Origin: Diplonema japonicum
Taxonomy: Eukaryota; Euglenozoa; Diplonemea; Diplonemida; Diplonemidae
Assembly (NCBI GenBank): GCA_964019335.1
Contig: OZ025716.1
Location: 310,001-374,000, forward strand
Reading direction: 5' to 3'
DNA: 64,000 bases
The position numbers and the translations under genes were made by a program. A model generated the notes under the pieces. The model did not search any database and was not told where the DNA came from. It saw only the letters and a list, made by a program, of their open reading frames with translations. Of this stretch, positions 19,104 to 27,927 are shown in pieces (position 1 is the first letter of the stretch; each line of letters starts with the position of its first letter).

Positions 19104-20390
19104 ATGGAAATGCCGCCAGAGGAACCCCTCTCCCATCTCACAGACACGGAAGCCTGCACCCTTCTAAAGGCGTTCTTGAACAAAATGGGAGCCAGGAACA
19201 GGGCCCTATCTGAGGAAAGGGAGACTTGGAGGGAGGAGCGCACCGCGATGGAGGAAGAGATCGCAGCGCTAAAGGAAACTATTGCGTATTTAAACGAAGT
19301 AACACCAGAGAAGAGACGGACACCAAAGTTCATAGAAGAGGAAGAAGAAGAAGAACAAGAAGAAGAAGAGTACAGCGAAGAAGGCCTATGCGACGCATGC
19401 TGCGGGCTGTATACAGAAGAAACCTGCCAAAGATGCAAGCAGTTGGTGTGTTCAGAATGCCAGTGTCGCTGCAGGACGGACATATTCTACGACCACAATC
19501 GATTGGGCTACGTGGCCTGTCCCAACACCCTCCAAACCAACCAAAACCATGTGGCAATGTCACCTGACGGGAAGCTAATTCTAATCTGCGACCCCACATG
19601 TTCCAAGATGTGTCTGTACAAAACGATACCTGAGAAACCACGGGTCGAGAAGGTAGGTGAATTCAATTCGTTATCTGCACTGTGTGTGGCCTCCCCTAAG
19701 CCGAACACCTTTGTGAAGCTGGTCCAACCTCCGTCAGGAGTACAAATCACACAACTAGCAACTTACGATTTTAGCGACAGCACGACAGAACCGAACGTTA
19801 GTGTTGCAACCGTCAAAGAGGGCGTCAGAACTATGCACGTTCATCCCTATGACGACCCACCGGTGTACTCCATGGCCGCTCTAGGGGACTATGTTTACCT
19901 TGCTTGGTATAAGCTCTTCGTGTTTGAAATGAGGTGCGACAGAAAAAAAAACCTAGTCGAGATTATGCAGTTTGATGAAGAAGCGCTTGGTATCGAAGCA
20001 CCATACAGTAGCCTTTCTATCGCCAACGGCAGGCTGTATGCGCTTATCTCTGAATATGAGGAATTGTTCGTGTATGACCTGAAGGACCCGTCCTGCCCTG
20101 TGCTGCTCCATGAGGTGTCGGGTGTCTCTGGCAGTGCTGTCACGGTGTGTGGGAGAATGGCGTACTGTGTGACCCATAGACAGGTGATGAGTCTTTTACT
20201 GGCGGAAGATGAGGCGCGCGGGGTGAAGCGTGAGGATGGGATGGACATAGACAAGTTGCTTCTTTCCTCGCTGTGGTACAGCTCCGTCGACAAGTTCCTC
20301 ATTAGCCCCGAAAAGATCGGGTACTTGGTTTACAGGAACAAGTACAACACCCTCGGTATAGAGTGTATTCGCGGCAAGTACTCTTCGTAA
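19104..20390 (+). CDS. Coiled coil, B-box-like zinc finger and propeller-like protein
   Basis: 428 aa from ATG 19104; the upstream in-frame extension is only poly-Lys from the A tracts. Residues about 25-65 are a coiled coil, 75-92 an acidic Glu tract, and 96-124 a Cys-rich finger (CDACCGLYTEETCQRCKQLV, then CSECQCRC) reminiscent of a B-box. The C-terminal 300 residues contain repeated beta-rich units (HVAMSPDGKLILICD, YSSLSIANGRLYALI) typical of WD40/NHL-like propellers. This order recalls TRIM/NHL scaffold proteins without a RING; function unknown. LINE-B begins directly after the TAA stop, so the native 3' UTR is displaced. Confidence 0.75.
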   Translation: MEMPPEEPLSHLTDTEACTLLKAFLNKMGARNRALSEERETWREERTAMEEEIAALKETIAYLNEVTPEKRRTPKFIEEEEEEEQEEEEYSEEGLCDACCGLYTEETCQRCKQLVCSECQCRCRTDIFYDHNRLGYVACPNTLQTNQNHVAMSPDGKLILICDPTCSKMCLYKTIPEKPRVEKVGEFNSLSALCVASPKPNTFVKLVQPPSGVQITQLATYDFSDSTTEPNVSVATVKEGVRTMHVHPYDDPPVYSMAALGDYVYLAWYKLFVFEMRCDRKKNLVEIMQFDEEALGIEAPYSSLSIANGRLYALISEYEELFVYDLKDPSCPVLLHEVSGVSGSAVTVCGRMAYCVTHRQVMSLLLAEDEARGVKREDGMDIDKLLLSSLWYSSVDKFLISPEKIGYLVYRNKYNTLGIECIRGKYSS

Positions 20391-20462
20391 TTTTTTTTCC
20401 CACTCTCGTCACCAGGGAACACTGGGTTTCGGGTTTTTAACATCAAAAGTCGCGAAGACAAA

Positions 20463-22892
20463 ATGCCACCAAAAGGCCGAGGTGGAGCCTCCACGAGGGC
20501 GGTTCCTGGGCAGGCTCCTCCAAAAGGGGGGTCTGGCGAATCCACCAGGCAAGGAGAAGCGGTGGGCGACCTAGCCGGCAGGCTGGGGATGGGCTGGAAG
20601 GTCCAAGACGTGGGGAGGAGGCCGGGAGACTGCTTGTATGAGGCAGCCTCATACGCGGTGCACGGAGCGCGAGACGGGGCCGCTGCCCTAAGGGAGGCAG
20701 TGGCGGCAGACCTGGCGACGAAGGACTTCTCGTCCTTCATGATTGGAGAGGACCCGGAGGGGGCGTGGAAGGAGTACCAGCGGCTGGTGGCTCTTCCGGG
20801 GACGTGGGGAGACCGGATGGCGGTGAATGCCCTGGCGCGAGCCATGGGCCGCGTGATCTGTGTGTACGCGGTCCGGGACGACCGCCTGGTGTGCACCACC
20901 TCCAGGCCGGTGGGTGGGATGGTGACCACACAGGAGCTGTGGCTAGGGTATGTGAGAGACCACTACGTGTGTCTCAGCAGGGAGGAAGGAGCGAGGAAGC
21001 CGGACGCAGATGAGTATGAGCCGAGGCCGAGATACCCCATTCCTCTACGCAGCGTGGCCAAGGGTGGTTCGAAGCCCGAGAAGAAAGAAGTACGCAAGCC
21101 CGTCGAGGGGTGCCTCGATGGAGATGAGTGGCAGGTCCACGTGCAGGAGTGGCAGGGCCCGGAGACGGTGCAAGAGCGCGCGGTGTACCTGGTGCCGCAG
21201 GGTGATGAGCGACAGGCGGCAGAGTGGCTGAAGGGGACGGCAGCGGCGACGGTGGTTTCCTGGGGACGATTACCCTACTTCTGCGGTAAGATGGCGGAGG
21301 TCCTCCTGGTGACAAACGAGGGACGTGGCAAGACGTACAGGCGCCTGTACGTGACGGCAAGGCACGGCGACCCGGCAATGCCCACTAGCGAGACTGTCGA
21401 GGACATGGAGGAGACGGAGGAGAAGGAGCCTGAGCCCACGTGCACTGCAGAGCTTTTTCTCCTGGCGCAGACGACGCAGGACGCCGAGAAAGCTCGGCCG
21501 CGTCTGCTGGCATGGCTGAGAGAACGCGCAGGGAGGTACCTCGCTAAGAGGGGCAGAAAGAAGGACGGTATTTTAGAAATACCGATCACGGTAAAGAAGG
21601 AAGACGTTAAGGCGATCCTAACGCGCAGCGGAGAGGACGGCGTTTTCGTCAGGCAGCCTTGGGAGGCGCGTGACCTGCTGCCAGTGATCTGGCTGGAGAA
21701 CACGGCTCTGAAGGTTGCCCTGAAGATGAAGAATGACATCGGCGGATGGGGTTTGACCCTGAAAAAATCGAGCAAGACTGTCACGTACGGCGTTCGGGTG
21801 CCAAAGGACGGACTCAACACCGCAAGGCAGATCCTCAAGGACCGCCATGCAGATCTGAAGACAACAGCGACCGCCGTAGACCTGCTAGAGGGTGCCCACT
21901 ACGAGGTGCAGGGAGTCCCGGTAGCAATGAACGGGCTGGAGCTCGAGGGCAAGCTGAGCCGTTCCGGGTGGCCAGCAACGGTGAGGAAGAAGCTGCACAG
22001 GCATGGTGGCAGACAGACGTGGGTGGTGACTGCGACGACCGAACCAAGGAGCTTGGTGTTGACAGTCCAGGGAGTGAGGTGGGCCATCCAGCCGATGGAA
22101 GGGGACCTGCTGAGGGTGGGCAAGAATAAGAAGAAGAAGGAGGTGAAGAACACGCCGGTCTTCACCTTGCCGCCGAACGCCGTGTGGGGAAGACAAGCTG
22201 GGCCAGCACCGAATCCAACTGCAGCACCCCAACCGGGAGTTCAACCTCAACCACAAGCGACCGAGACACAGCAGCCTGGGCAAGCGCAGCAGTCTGGGCA
22301 GTCGACGCATTTCTGCAAACCGCAGACGACACCGGTGATGCAGGCGCCGGCGTCGGCACCGCCATCTGCGACCTCCGGTACCGCATCCACCGACCAGTTC
22401 GTGGAATGGGCGCGAAGGATGGAACTGGAGAACGAACAGGAGAGGAAGACCATGGAGGCCCGGCTCGTCGACATGGAGAGGAAGAACGCGTCGACGGCCA
22501 ACCTGTTGATGTCCGTGCAACAGAACGTGCAAACGCTGAGCGAGCAGATGGGAGTGATGGCTGCACGTCTGGAGCAATTGGACGTGATTGCTTCTGCGGT
22601 GAACAACCTCGCACAGGCGGTGGGCTCAATCCAAAAGGAGATGCAGGCACAGGCGAAAGCGGCAAGGAAGACAGGCGGGAAGAGGAAGTGCGAGGACGAG
22701 CCGGGCAACAAGAAAGCGGCCTCAGGTGCCCTTGTCCCCACCGCTGGAATAGGCAGGGAGATGACGCCGATGATCATGCCCAACAGCACCCCCCTTTGTG
22801 CCGCGGCAGCTGGCGGGACACCTGTGCAGCAGCAGCTAACCCCGATGGTCGCCCCCCTGGCTGTCCAGGACATCGACACCGAGTTCAATTGA
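20463..22892 (+). CDS. LINE-B ORF1 protein with OTU-like cysteine protease domain
   Basis: 809 aa, ATG 20463, TGA 22890-22892. Residues about 45-175 resemble an OTU domain: PGDCLYEAASYAV with candidate nucleophile Cys57, LPGTWGDRMAVNALA (residues 111-125), and DHYVCLSRE with candidate His167. OTU enzymes are mostly deubiquitinases; OTU domains are known in some LINEs such as Dualen/RandI. Residues about 375-560 match a domain shared with LINE-A ORF1. A Pro/Gln-rich linker is followed by a coiled coil (about residues 645-735, likely for multimerisation) and a basic patch. Whether the protease acts on the element polyprotein or on host ubiquitin is unknown. Confidence 0.8.
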   Translation: MPPKGRGGASTRAVPGQAPPKGGSGESTRQGEAVGDLAGRLGMGWKVQDVGRRPGDCLYEAASYAVHGARDGAAALREAVAADLATKDFSSFMIGEDPEGAWKEYQRLVALPGTWGDRMAVNALARAMGRVICVYAVRDDRLVCTTSRPVGGMVTTQELWLGYVRDHYVCLSREEGARKPDADEYEPRPRYPIPLRSVAKGGSKPEKKEVRKPVEGCLDGDEWQVHVQEWQGPETVQERAVYLVPQGDERQAAEWLKGTAAATVVSWGRLPYFCGKMAEVLLVTNEGRGKTYRRLYVTARHGDPAMPTSETVEDMEETEEKEPEPTCTAELFLLAQTTQDAEKARPRLLAWLRERAGRYLAKRGRKKDGILEIPITVKKEDVKAILTRSGEDGVFVRQPWEARDLLPVIWLENTALKVALKMKNDIGGWGLTLKKSSKTVTYGVRVPKDGLNTARQILKDRHADLKTTATAVDLLEGAHYEVQGVPVAMNGLELEGKLSRSGWPATVRKKLHRHGGRQTWVVTATTEPRSLVLTVQGVRWAIQPMEGDLLRVGKNKKKKEVKNTPVFTLPPNAVWGRQAGPAPNPTAAPQPGVQPQPQATETQQPGQAQQSGQSTHFCKPQTTPVMQAPASAPPSATSGTASTDQFVEWARRMELENEQERKTMEARLVDMERKNASTANLLMSVQQNVQTLSEQMGVMAARLEQLDVIASAVNNLAQAVGSIQKEMQAQAKAARKTGGKRKCEDEPGNKKAASGALVPTAGIGREMTPMIMPNSTPLCAAAAGGTPVQQQLTPMVAPLAVQDIDTEFN

Positions 22893-22927
22893 AGTGCGGA
22901 CTGGGACGTCCGGAGGGACGTCCAGTC
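22890..22927 (+). promoter_or_regulatory. In-frame TGA followed by a 12-bp hairpin (readthrough signal)
   Basis: TGA 22890-22892 is followed by a 6-nt spacer and a hairpin: GACTGG (22899-22904) pairs with CCAGTC (22922-22927), and ACGTCC (22906-22911) with GGACGT (22916-22921). It has one bulged G (22905) and a GGAG loop. ORF2 continues in the same frame with no ATG until 23013, which lies after the first catalytic motif of the endonuclease. Structure at this spacing is the classical arrangement for stimulated stop-codon readthrough. Confidence 0.7.
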
Positions 22928-25900
22928 GGGTGGCGCCAGGGACCCCGATTCGCTCATAATCACCACACTCAATGTGGGGTCCCTGAGCAACAAGGTTGAC
23001 GAGGTCCTGGCTATGGGGAGCGACGTGACATGCCTGCAGGAAGTGAAGCTGACGGAGCACGGTCAGGAGATGGTTGGGAGACACGTCGAGGACGACGGTA
23101 GGTATCGCGCGTTGTGGGGGAGCCCGCAACCAGGCATCGTGGTCGATGGACTCGCGTCTCCTGATAAGGCGAAGAGGGGCGGGGTGGGTCTGCTGGTGCA
23201 GCGACGCCGACCTGCTCTGGTAAAAGATACGGCAGGAAGAGCTGACGACAACAGGTGGGTACACTCGATGATCAACCTAGATGGTCGAGATATGTGGTTA
23301 CACCTGATCGTAGTCTACTGTCACTCGGGCGGTCACGGCAAGCACCAGCGGGAGGCTCTGCTGGATAAGGTCCTGAACAAGATGAGATGCGTCCTCGGTG
23401 ACGTACCGATCATCGTGGCAGGCGATTTCAACACCGCGGTGTCACAGTCGGGAGTGCTACAACAGGCGGTGGGGAGCGATTGGGTGGATGCTGCTATGCT
23501 GCAAGCCGAGAGGGATGGCGTGGAACCATGCCACACCTTTGCCAGGCAGGCCACCAACACGAAGACGCGTATCGACTACGTTCTGCTGAACCCGATCGCG
23601 GCGGCAGGCCTACAGAAGGTGTGGGTACACGACGCAGTCTACACCAACGAGCACCGCTGCCTCTCAATCCAGCTCCGGATCCCGGCCCTCAAGTGCATGA
23701 CGAGGAAATACTTCGTCCCGAGGGAGTTGCCGATGGAAGCTGCTGATGGTGACCGAGTTGCTGAGCTGCTACAGGTCGGGGGATTTGCGCAGAAGCTGGG
23801 CGACGGCGACATTGACGATGCGTATAGTACGTTAGCGTGCGTTTCGGAGGAATGCTGCATCGGGGACCTGCCAGCGGTGAGACGGAGGGCCTACGTCGGG
23901 AGAAGCGTGGCGCGACAACCAAAGGAGAAGTGCCTGTCGGCGAAATCTGTGGTTGAGGCGACAGGTGCGGCAGTGGGCTGGCAGAAGTGCATCGCCGAGG
24001 TGAAGCGGAAAGTCTCGCACATCCTTGCGGGAGTCCAAGATTTGCTCGACAGGGGACTAGCAAGCAACATGCCGGAGCAGCTGCTGAGGACTTGGGCGAA
24101 TGCTATAAAGGTGTTAGCGAAGCTCCCGCAGCTTCCGAGATGCGAGGTGGGTCTGATGAAGGACAATTTTGAAACGATTATCATCAAACTTCAACGCCTA
24201 GACGACGACCTGTCCGCTCTGGCGCGAGTGATCGCAAAGGACGCGAGGGTCGAGCGTGAAAGGAAGTATGAAGAGAGGATCAACACCCACTTCAAGGAGG
24301 AACGGAAGAGGGTGACCGCCTTCGTGAAGGGCACAACGGCATCAGCAACGCAGGCAGTGGAAGGCGACGGGGTTCTCACGGCAGATCTTGAAGAGATGGA
24401 CAAGATGATGCACAAGGAGTGGGACCCTATTTTTCAGCTGTACGGTGGGGATCGAGGAGAGCCGCAGTACAACGCCTTTAGAACGAGGTACAGGGAGTAC
24501 ATCGTGTCGCAGAAGATGGAACTTCGACCACTTACAGGAGAGGATCTGAGGGCGGTGTTGGCCAAGAAGTCAACGAGAACGGCTCCAGGGGTGGATGGAT
24601 GGAGGATGGCGGAACTGCGTGCCATGCCGGTAGTACTGCTGGATGCTTGGGCCGAGCTGTTCAACGCAGTCGAGACGACAGGGAAGTGGCCGAAAGCACT
24701 CCTGACAGCGCTGGTGACGTTGATCCCGAAGGGTGGCGAGAGGACTCCTCTGAACCATCGGCCGATCACAGTCACGAGCGCGGTCTATCGGCTGTGGGCA
24801 TGTGCGAGGCTGCGTGACATCACGCTGTGGCAAGAGAAGTGGATCGACGACTCTCAGCATGGTTTCAGACCGAAGAGAGGCACGGATAGCATTCTGATGG
24901 AGCTCAGTACACAGCTCGAAGAGGCGCTGTTGACAGGCACCCCTCTCAACGGCATTGCGTTGGATTTTGTCAAGTGCTTCGACAGAGTCCCACAGCAGAT
25001 AGCTTTTGGCCTGATGCAAGATCTCGGTTTGCACGAGCGGATACTGACCCCCTTGAAAGCTATGTATGCGAACCTGAAGCGGCGATTCCGTTTCCCGACA
25101 GGTGTTGGCTCAGAGTTCCGAGTGACGAATGGTATCCTGCAAGGGTGCCCCATCTCGGTAATCATGGTGAACGCCTTGGTGTCGGTGATGGTGAAGTGCG
25201 TGATGACGGAAGTACCAGGAGCTTGGTCACTTTCGTACGCGGATGACGTGTACCTCCTGGCGCGTTTAGCGGAGGTCCTGACAAGGGCGACCAACAAGGT
25301 GATCGAGTTCGGGGACCGGACAGAGATGCGCCTCAACGGAAAGAAGTCGCAGGGATTCTCGACGAAAAACGAGATCGGCCCTAGTTTAGTATGCACCGGT
25401 TCCTCGTTCAAGGTAGCTGGGGAGATCAAATCACTTGGCGTGAACCTGAGCATGGATGGGAATCACAGGCTGGACAAGCTGGACGCAGCGGAGGGACGCC
25501 TGACCCGTCTCGGAGCTTTGCCACTAGGGTTTGAGAACAAGTCGACGATGTTGACGAGCACTGTGCTACCGTCGTGTCTGTACGGAGCAACGTATGCGGC
25601 ACCCTCGGACGACCAGCTGAAGAAGATGTGTACAGCGGCAGTGGTCTCCCTGTGGGGCCCCCAGTTCGGGATGAGAAACCCCGTGTCTGTACTGAGCGTT
25701 CTGCTGCCAGGGCATACGGCACATCCGCTGTCGAAGGTCATCTACGGAACGATAAACAGCTTGGTCCGGGAGAGCCTGGCCTCTCCGCGTTTGCGGCAGC
25801 GTGTTGGTGAGATCATTGGTCTATACCAGGACCGTGATGACGATGAGGTGATGGGTCCGATTGGAGTCCTGCGGAACAGATGGCTCCCCTTTCTGGGGAA

Positions 25901-27011
25901 GGGATGGTCCTTTGTGGCCGACCTGCACGGAGATACAGCGGTGGCTCACAAAGTGAGGCAAGCCATCAGACCGGCAGTTGCGAAGAGGCTGATCGAGAAG
26001 AGATCAACCTTCGTGGGGATGGAGGCAGGGGCGTGCCCGTCCACGAACTATTGGTGGAAAAAGCTCCAGGCCCGGAGACCGTTGGTGTCCTTTAGGTTGC
26101 GGCGCATCATTAGTGGTGCAGTGTTCACGACTCACCCGAGGGTGTGGGGGAGAAAATTGGATGGCCCTGGTGTGGAAAACCCAGCATTAGCGTGTGACGT
26201 TTGCGACCACCGGTCCCAGACAACGACCAGCATGACGGAGCATGCACTGTGGGAGTGCGAGCCGGCAAGGAGTGTGTTGGAAAGCGAGCAATACGCAGAG
26301 GTGAAGCGAGAAGGCCTCCCAGCTGCCACAGCCCTTCACGGGATAGTCCCAAGAGGAGCCGACAAAGCAGGGAAAGAACGTGCCAGGATGGTGCAACAAT
26401 ACCTCCTGAAAGTAGTGACGGTCCGTGACGCCAGAGCAGCGGAAAAAAGCAAGAGAGTGCTCACCTCCAACCCTTGGGATGAGGTAACGACAGGGAGGCA
26501 ACATGATGTTCCGACGGAAGCGTTGCTGAAGGCGAACGGGGCGTCAGGCGCGGTCCTGACCTTTCATCTGAAGAACGTCCTCAAGTGGCTAAGAGGCCTA
26601 CGATGGTACGATGGTAAGAAGAAAACTTCCGTCACTACAATGGAACTCGCCATAGACTATGAGCAGACCACCCGCCGGTCACTCATAGGTCCCCTCGACG
26701 ATCAGGACCTGCTCACGGAGAAGGCCGCAAGGATGCGATACATCTTGGGTCGCATCCAGAAATGCTCAGCACGCTGTGGAAGGTCAGCCTTCCCCGCCAA
26801 CGCCAAATCAAGGGTGCATACCCTTCGACATCTTGGGGGCCCGACGGCACACGGCTACGACAGGAGACCACTCTTCTCCTCGAGCCAAACCCCCCCCTAC
26901 CTAGCACGACTCCAAGCAGTGTTTCTCGCCCAGATGCCGTCCATCTCATCGCGACAAACAGCCACCGCAGGCACCAGACAGCAACCGCAGAACGGTGACC
27001 GATTAGTGTGA
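22893..27011 (+). CDS. LINE-B ORF2: APE endonuclease and reverse transcriptase (readthrough product)
   Basis: 1372 codons open from the ORF1 stop to TGA 27009-27011. The EEP endonuclease begins within 25 residues of the stop codon: ITTLNVGS, CLQEVK, GDFNTAV, RIDYVLLN, EHRCLSI. The RT has HRPITV, DFVKCFDRV, GCPIS and YADD (25236-25247). A C-terminal knuckle CxxC-x12-HxxxxC spans 26193-26258. The domain order matches APE-type LINEs. The first ATG (23013) would remove the endonuclease motif 1 Asn, so ORF2 is best explained as an ORF1-ORF2 fusion of about 2180 aa made by readthrough. Reinitiation or a non-AUG start remain possible. Confidence 0.85.
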   Translation, partial: SADWDVRRDVQSGGARDPDSLIITTLNVGSLSNKVDEVLAMGSDVTCLQEVKLTEHGQEMVGRHVEDDGRYRALWGSPQPGIVVDGLASPDKAKRGGVGLLVQRRRPALVKDTAGRADDNRWVHSMINLDGRDMWLHLIVVYCHSGGHGKHQREALLDKVLNKMRCVLGDVPIIVAGDFNTAVSQSGVLQQAVGSDWVDAAMLQAERDGVEPCHTFARQATNTKTRIDYVLLNPIAAAGLQKVWVHDAVYTNEHRCLSIQLRIPALKCMTRKYFVPRELPMEAADGDRVAELLQVGGFAQKLGDGDIDDAYSTLACVSEECCIGDLPAVRRRAYVGRSVARQPKEKCLSAKSVVEATGAAVGWQKCIAEVKRKVSHILAGVQDLLDRGLASNMPEQLLRTWANAIKVLAKLPQLPRCEVGLMKDNFETIIIKLQRLDDDLSALARVIAKDARVERERKYEERINTHFKEERKRVTAFVKGTTASATQAVEGDGVLTADLEEMDKMMHKEWDPIFQLYGGDRGEPQYNAFRTRYREYIVSQKMELRPLTGEDLRAVLAKKSTRTAPGVDGWRMAELRAMPVVLLDAWAELFNAVETTGKWPKALLTALVTLIPKGGERTPLNHRPITVTSAVYRLWACARLRDITLWQEKWIDDSQHGFRPKRGTDSILMELSTQLEEALLTGTPLNGIALDFVKCFDRVPQQIAFGLMQDLGLHERILTPLKAMYANLKRRFRFPTGVGSEFRVTNGILQGCPISVIMVNALVSVMVKCVMTEVPGAWSLSYADDVYLLARLAEVLTRATNKVIEFGDRTEMRLNGKKSQGFSTKNEIGPSLVCTGSSFKVAGEIKSLGVNLSMDGNHRLDKLDAAEGRLTRLGALPLGFENKSTMLTSTVLPSCLYGATYAAPSDDQLKKMCTAAVVSLWGPQFGMRNPVSVLSVLLPGHTAHPLSKVIYGTINSLVRESLASPRLRQRVGEIIGLYQDRDDDEVMGPIGVLRNRWLPFLGKGWSFVADLHGDTAVAHKVRQAIRPAVAKRLIEKRSTFVGMEAGACPSTNYWWKKLQARRPLVSFRLRRIISGAVFTTHPRVWGRKLDGPGVENPALACDVCDHRSQTTTSMTEHALWECEPARSVLESEQYAEVKREGLPAATALHGIVPRGADKAGKERARMVQQYLLKVVTVRDARAAEKSKRVLTSNPWDEVTTGRQHDVPTEALLKANGASGAVLTFHLKNVLKWLRGLRWYDGKKKTSVTTMELAIDYEQTTRRSLIGPLDDQDLLTEKAARMRYILGRIQKCSARCGRSAFPANAKSRVHTLRHLGGPTAHGYDRRPLFSSSQTPPYLARLQAVFLAQMPSISSRQTATAGTRQQPQNGDRLV

Positions 27012-27024
27012 ATTTCTACCTGAA

Positions 27025-27048
27025 CAGTGAGCACCCCCATGCACACTG
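27025..27048 (+). other. LINE-B 3'-terminal hairpin
   Basis: CAGTG pairs with CACTG, then an A-A mismatch, then GCA pairs with TGC around a CCCCCA loop; the T36 tail starts 13 nt later. The truncated copy has the same hairpin, and the scrap at 30605-30660 keeps both stems while its loop has grown into a C16 run. Confidence 0.55.
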
Positions 27049-27058
27049 AAATTTTATC

Positions 27059-27101
<43 letters not shown>

Positions 27102-27159
27102 CACCCATCAAAAAAATTAAAAAAAAAAAGGCAAAAAAAAAATAAATAAAAATAAAAAT

Positions 27160-27762
27160 ATGGACCTCGACCCCACCGAACAACTAGCCAACGAAAAGGC
27201 AAAAACAGCGGAACTCGAAGAGAAGGTCAGCAAGCTTCAGATCGCTGCTATGGAAATGGCTGAGATCGTGAAGACGTGCAAGGTCGACTCTGCTGTGGTG
27301 GAAAGAGAGGCCAACGAATGGAAAGGGGAGGTCGAAACCCTTCGAAGGAGGAGCACCGACAGCGAAAAGGTGACCGCCGCCCTTCAAGAAGAAGCGGAGC
27401 TGTTAAGGGAAAACTGCAAAGATCTCAGAAAGCACCTCAGGATGGCGAAGGGCTACGCGGAAGGTGTTGCAGGGAAACTCGTCGCTTCAAACTCGGAAGT
27501 CGCCCATCTGCAAAATCTCTGCCACCAGTTCCAGTCACAACTTGACTCTACACAAGCTGAGCTCTCCCACCGCGACAGGCTGAAGGAGACCCAGGAACAC
27601 CAGATCCGAGCCATCCACGCTAACATCTCTTCAACAATGACCAAAATGCGTCCCAGTCGTATTCCCATTGCTCCCCACGACGAGGTTACACTCGCTGACC
27701 TTGCTCTGCTGTTCAGCGAACTTGTGGGTTCCATGCCTGTGGAGTCCCCAAAAAAAACCTGA
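27160..27762 (+). CDS. Coiled-coil protein, unknown function
   Basis: 200 aa, ATG 27160, TGA stop. Residues about 5-140 are predominantly heptad-like coiled coil (NEKAKTAELEEKVSKLQ and so on). The C-terminal 45 residues are a separate Pro-containing tail ending in basic residues. No membrane segment or known domain. Its leader is A-rich, and LINE-B sits immediately upstream with its T36 tail only 60 bases from the ATG, so its promoter region may be partly LINE-derived. An A-run follows the stop directly. Confidence 0.7.
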   Translation: MDLDPTEQLANEKAKTAELEEKVSKLQIAAMEMAEIVKTCKVDSAVVEREANEWKGEVETLRRRSTDSEKVTAALQEEAELLRENCKDLRKHLRMAKGYAEGVAGKLVASNSEVAHLQNLCHQFQSQLDSTQAELSHRDRLKETQEHQIRAIHANISSTMTKMRPSRIPIAPHDEVTLADLALLFSELVGSMPVESPKKT

Positions 27763-27927
27763 ATAAAAAAAAAAAAAAAAAAAAAAGATTTTTTTTTTTA
27801 TTGTTTTTTTTGTTTGTTGTTTTGTACTTTTGTAACTTTTCTTTTTATTTGTTTAAAAAAAGATTTTTTTCACCACCTGAAAATTTTTAAAAAAAAAAAA
27901 GAAGAGAAAAAAAAAAAAAAAAAAAAA

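Larger units (their letters stand above)
20391..27097 (+). mobile_element. LINE-B, apparently full-length non-LTR retrotransposon with OTU domain
   Basis: 6.7 kb. The 5' junction is a T8 run (20391-20398) after the upstream gene's stop; the 3' end is a hairpin (27025-27048) and a T36 tail (27062-27097). Contents: a 70-nt leader, ORF1 (809 aa), a single in-frame TGA, and ORF2 (1372 codons) with no frameshift or extra stop, so the copy could be active. A truncated second copy (29109-29848) differs by about three bases over its length, which implies recent movement. Distant from LINE-A in sequence but with the same overall plan. Confidence 0.85.

Noticed and set aside
22890-22892. Alternative genetic code with TGA as sense
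   Set aside because: TGA ends other well-supported genes here (32055, 27160, the FtsX-like gene, the RNF213-like gene, both LINE ORF2s), so it is a normal stop; readthrough is the better reading.
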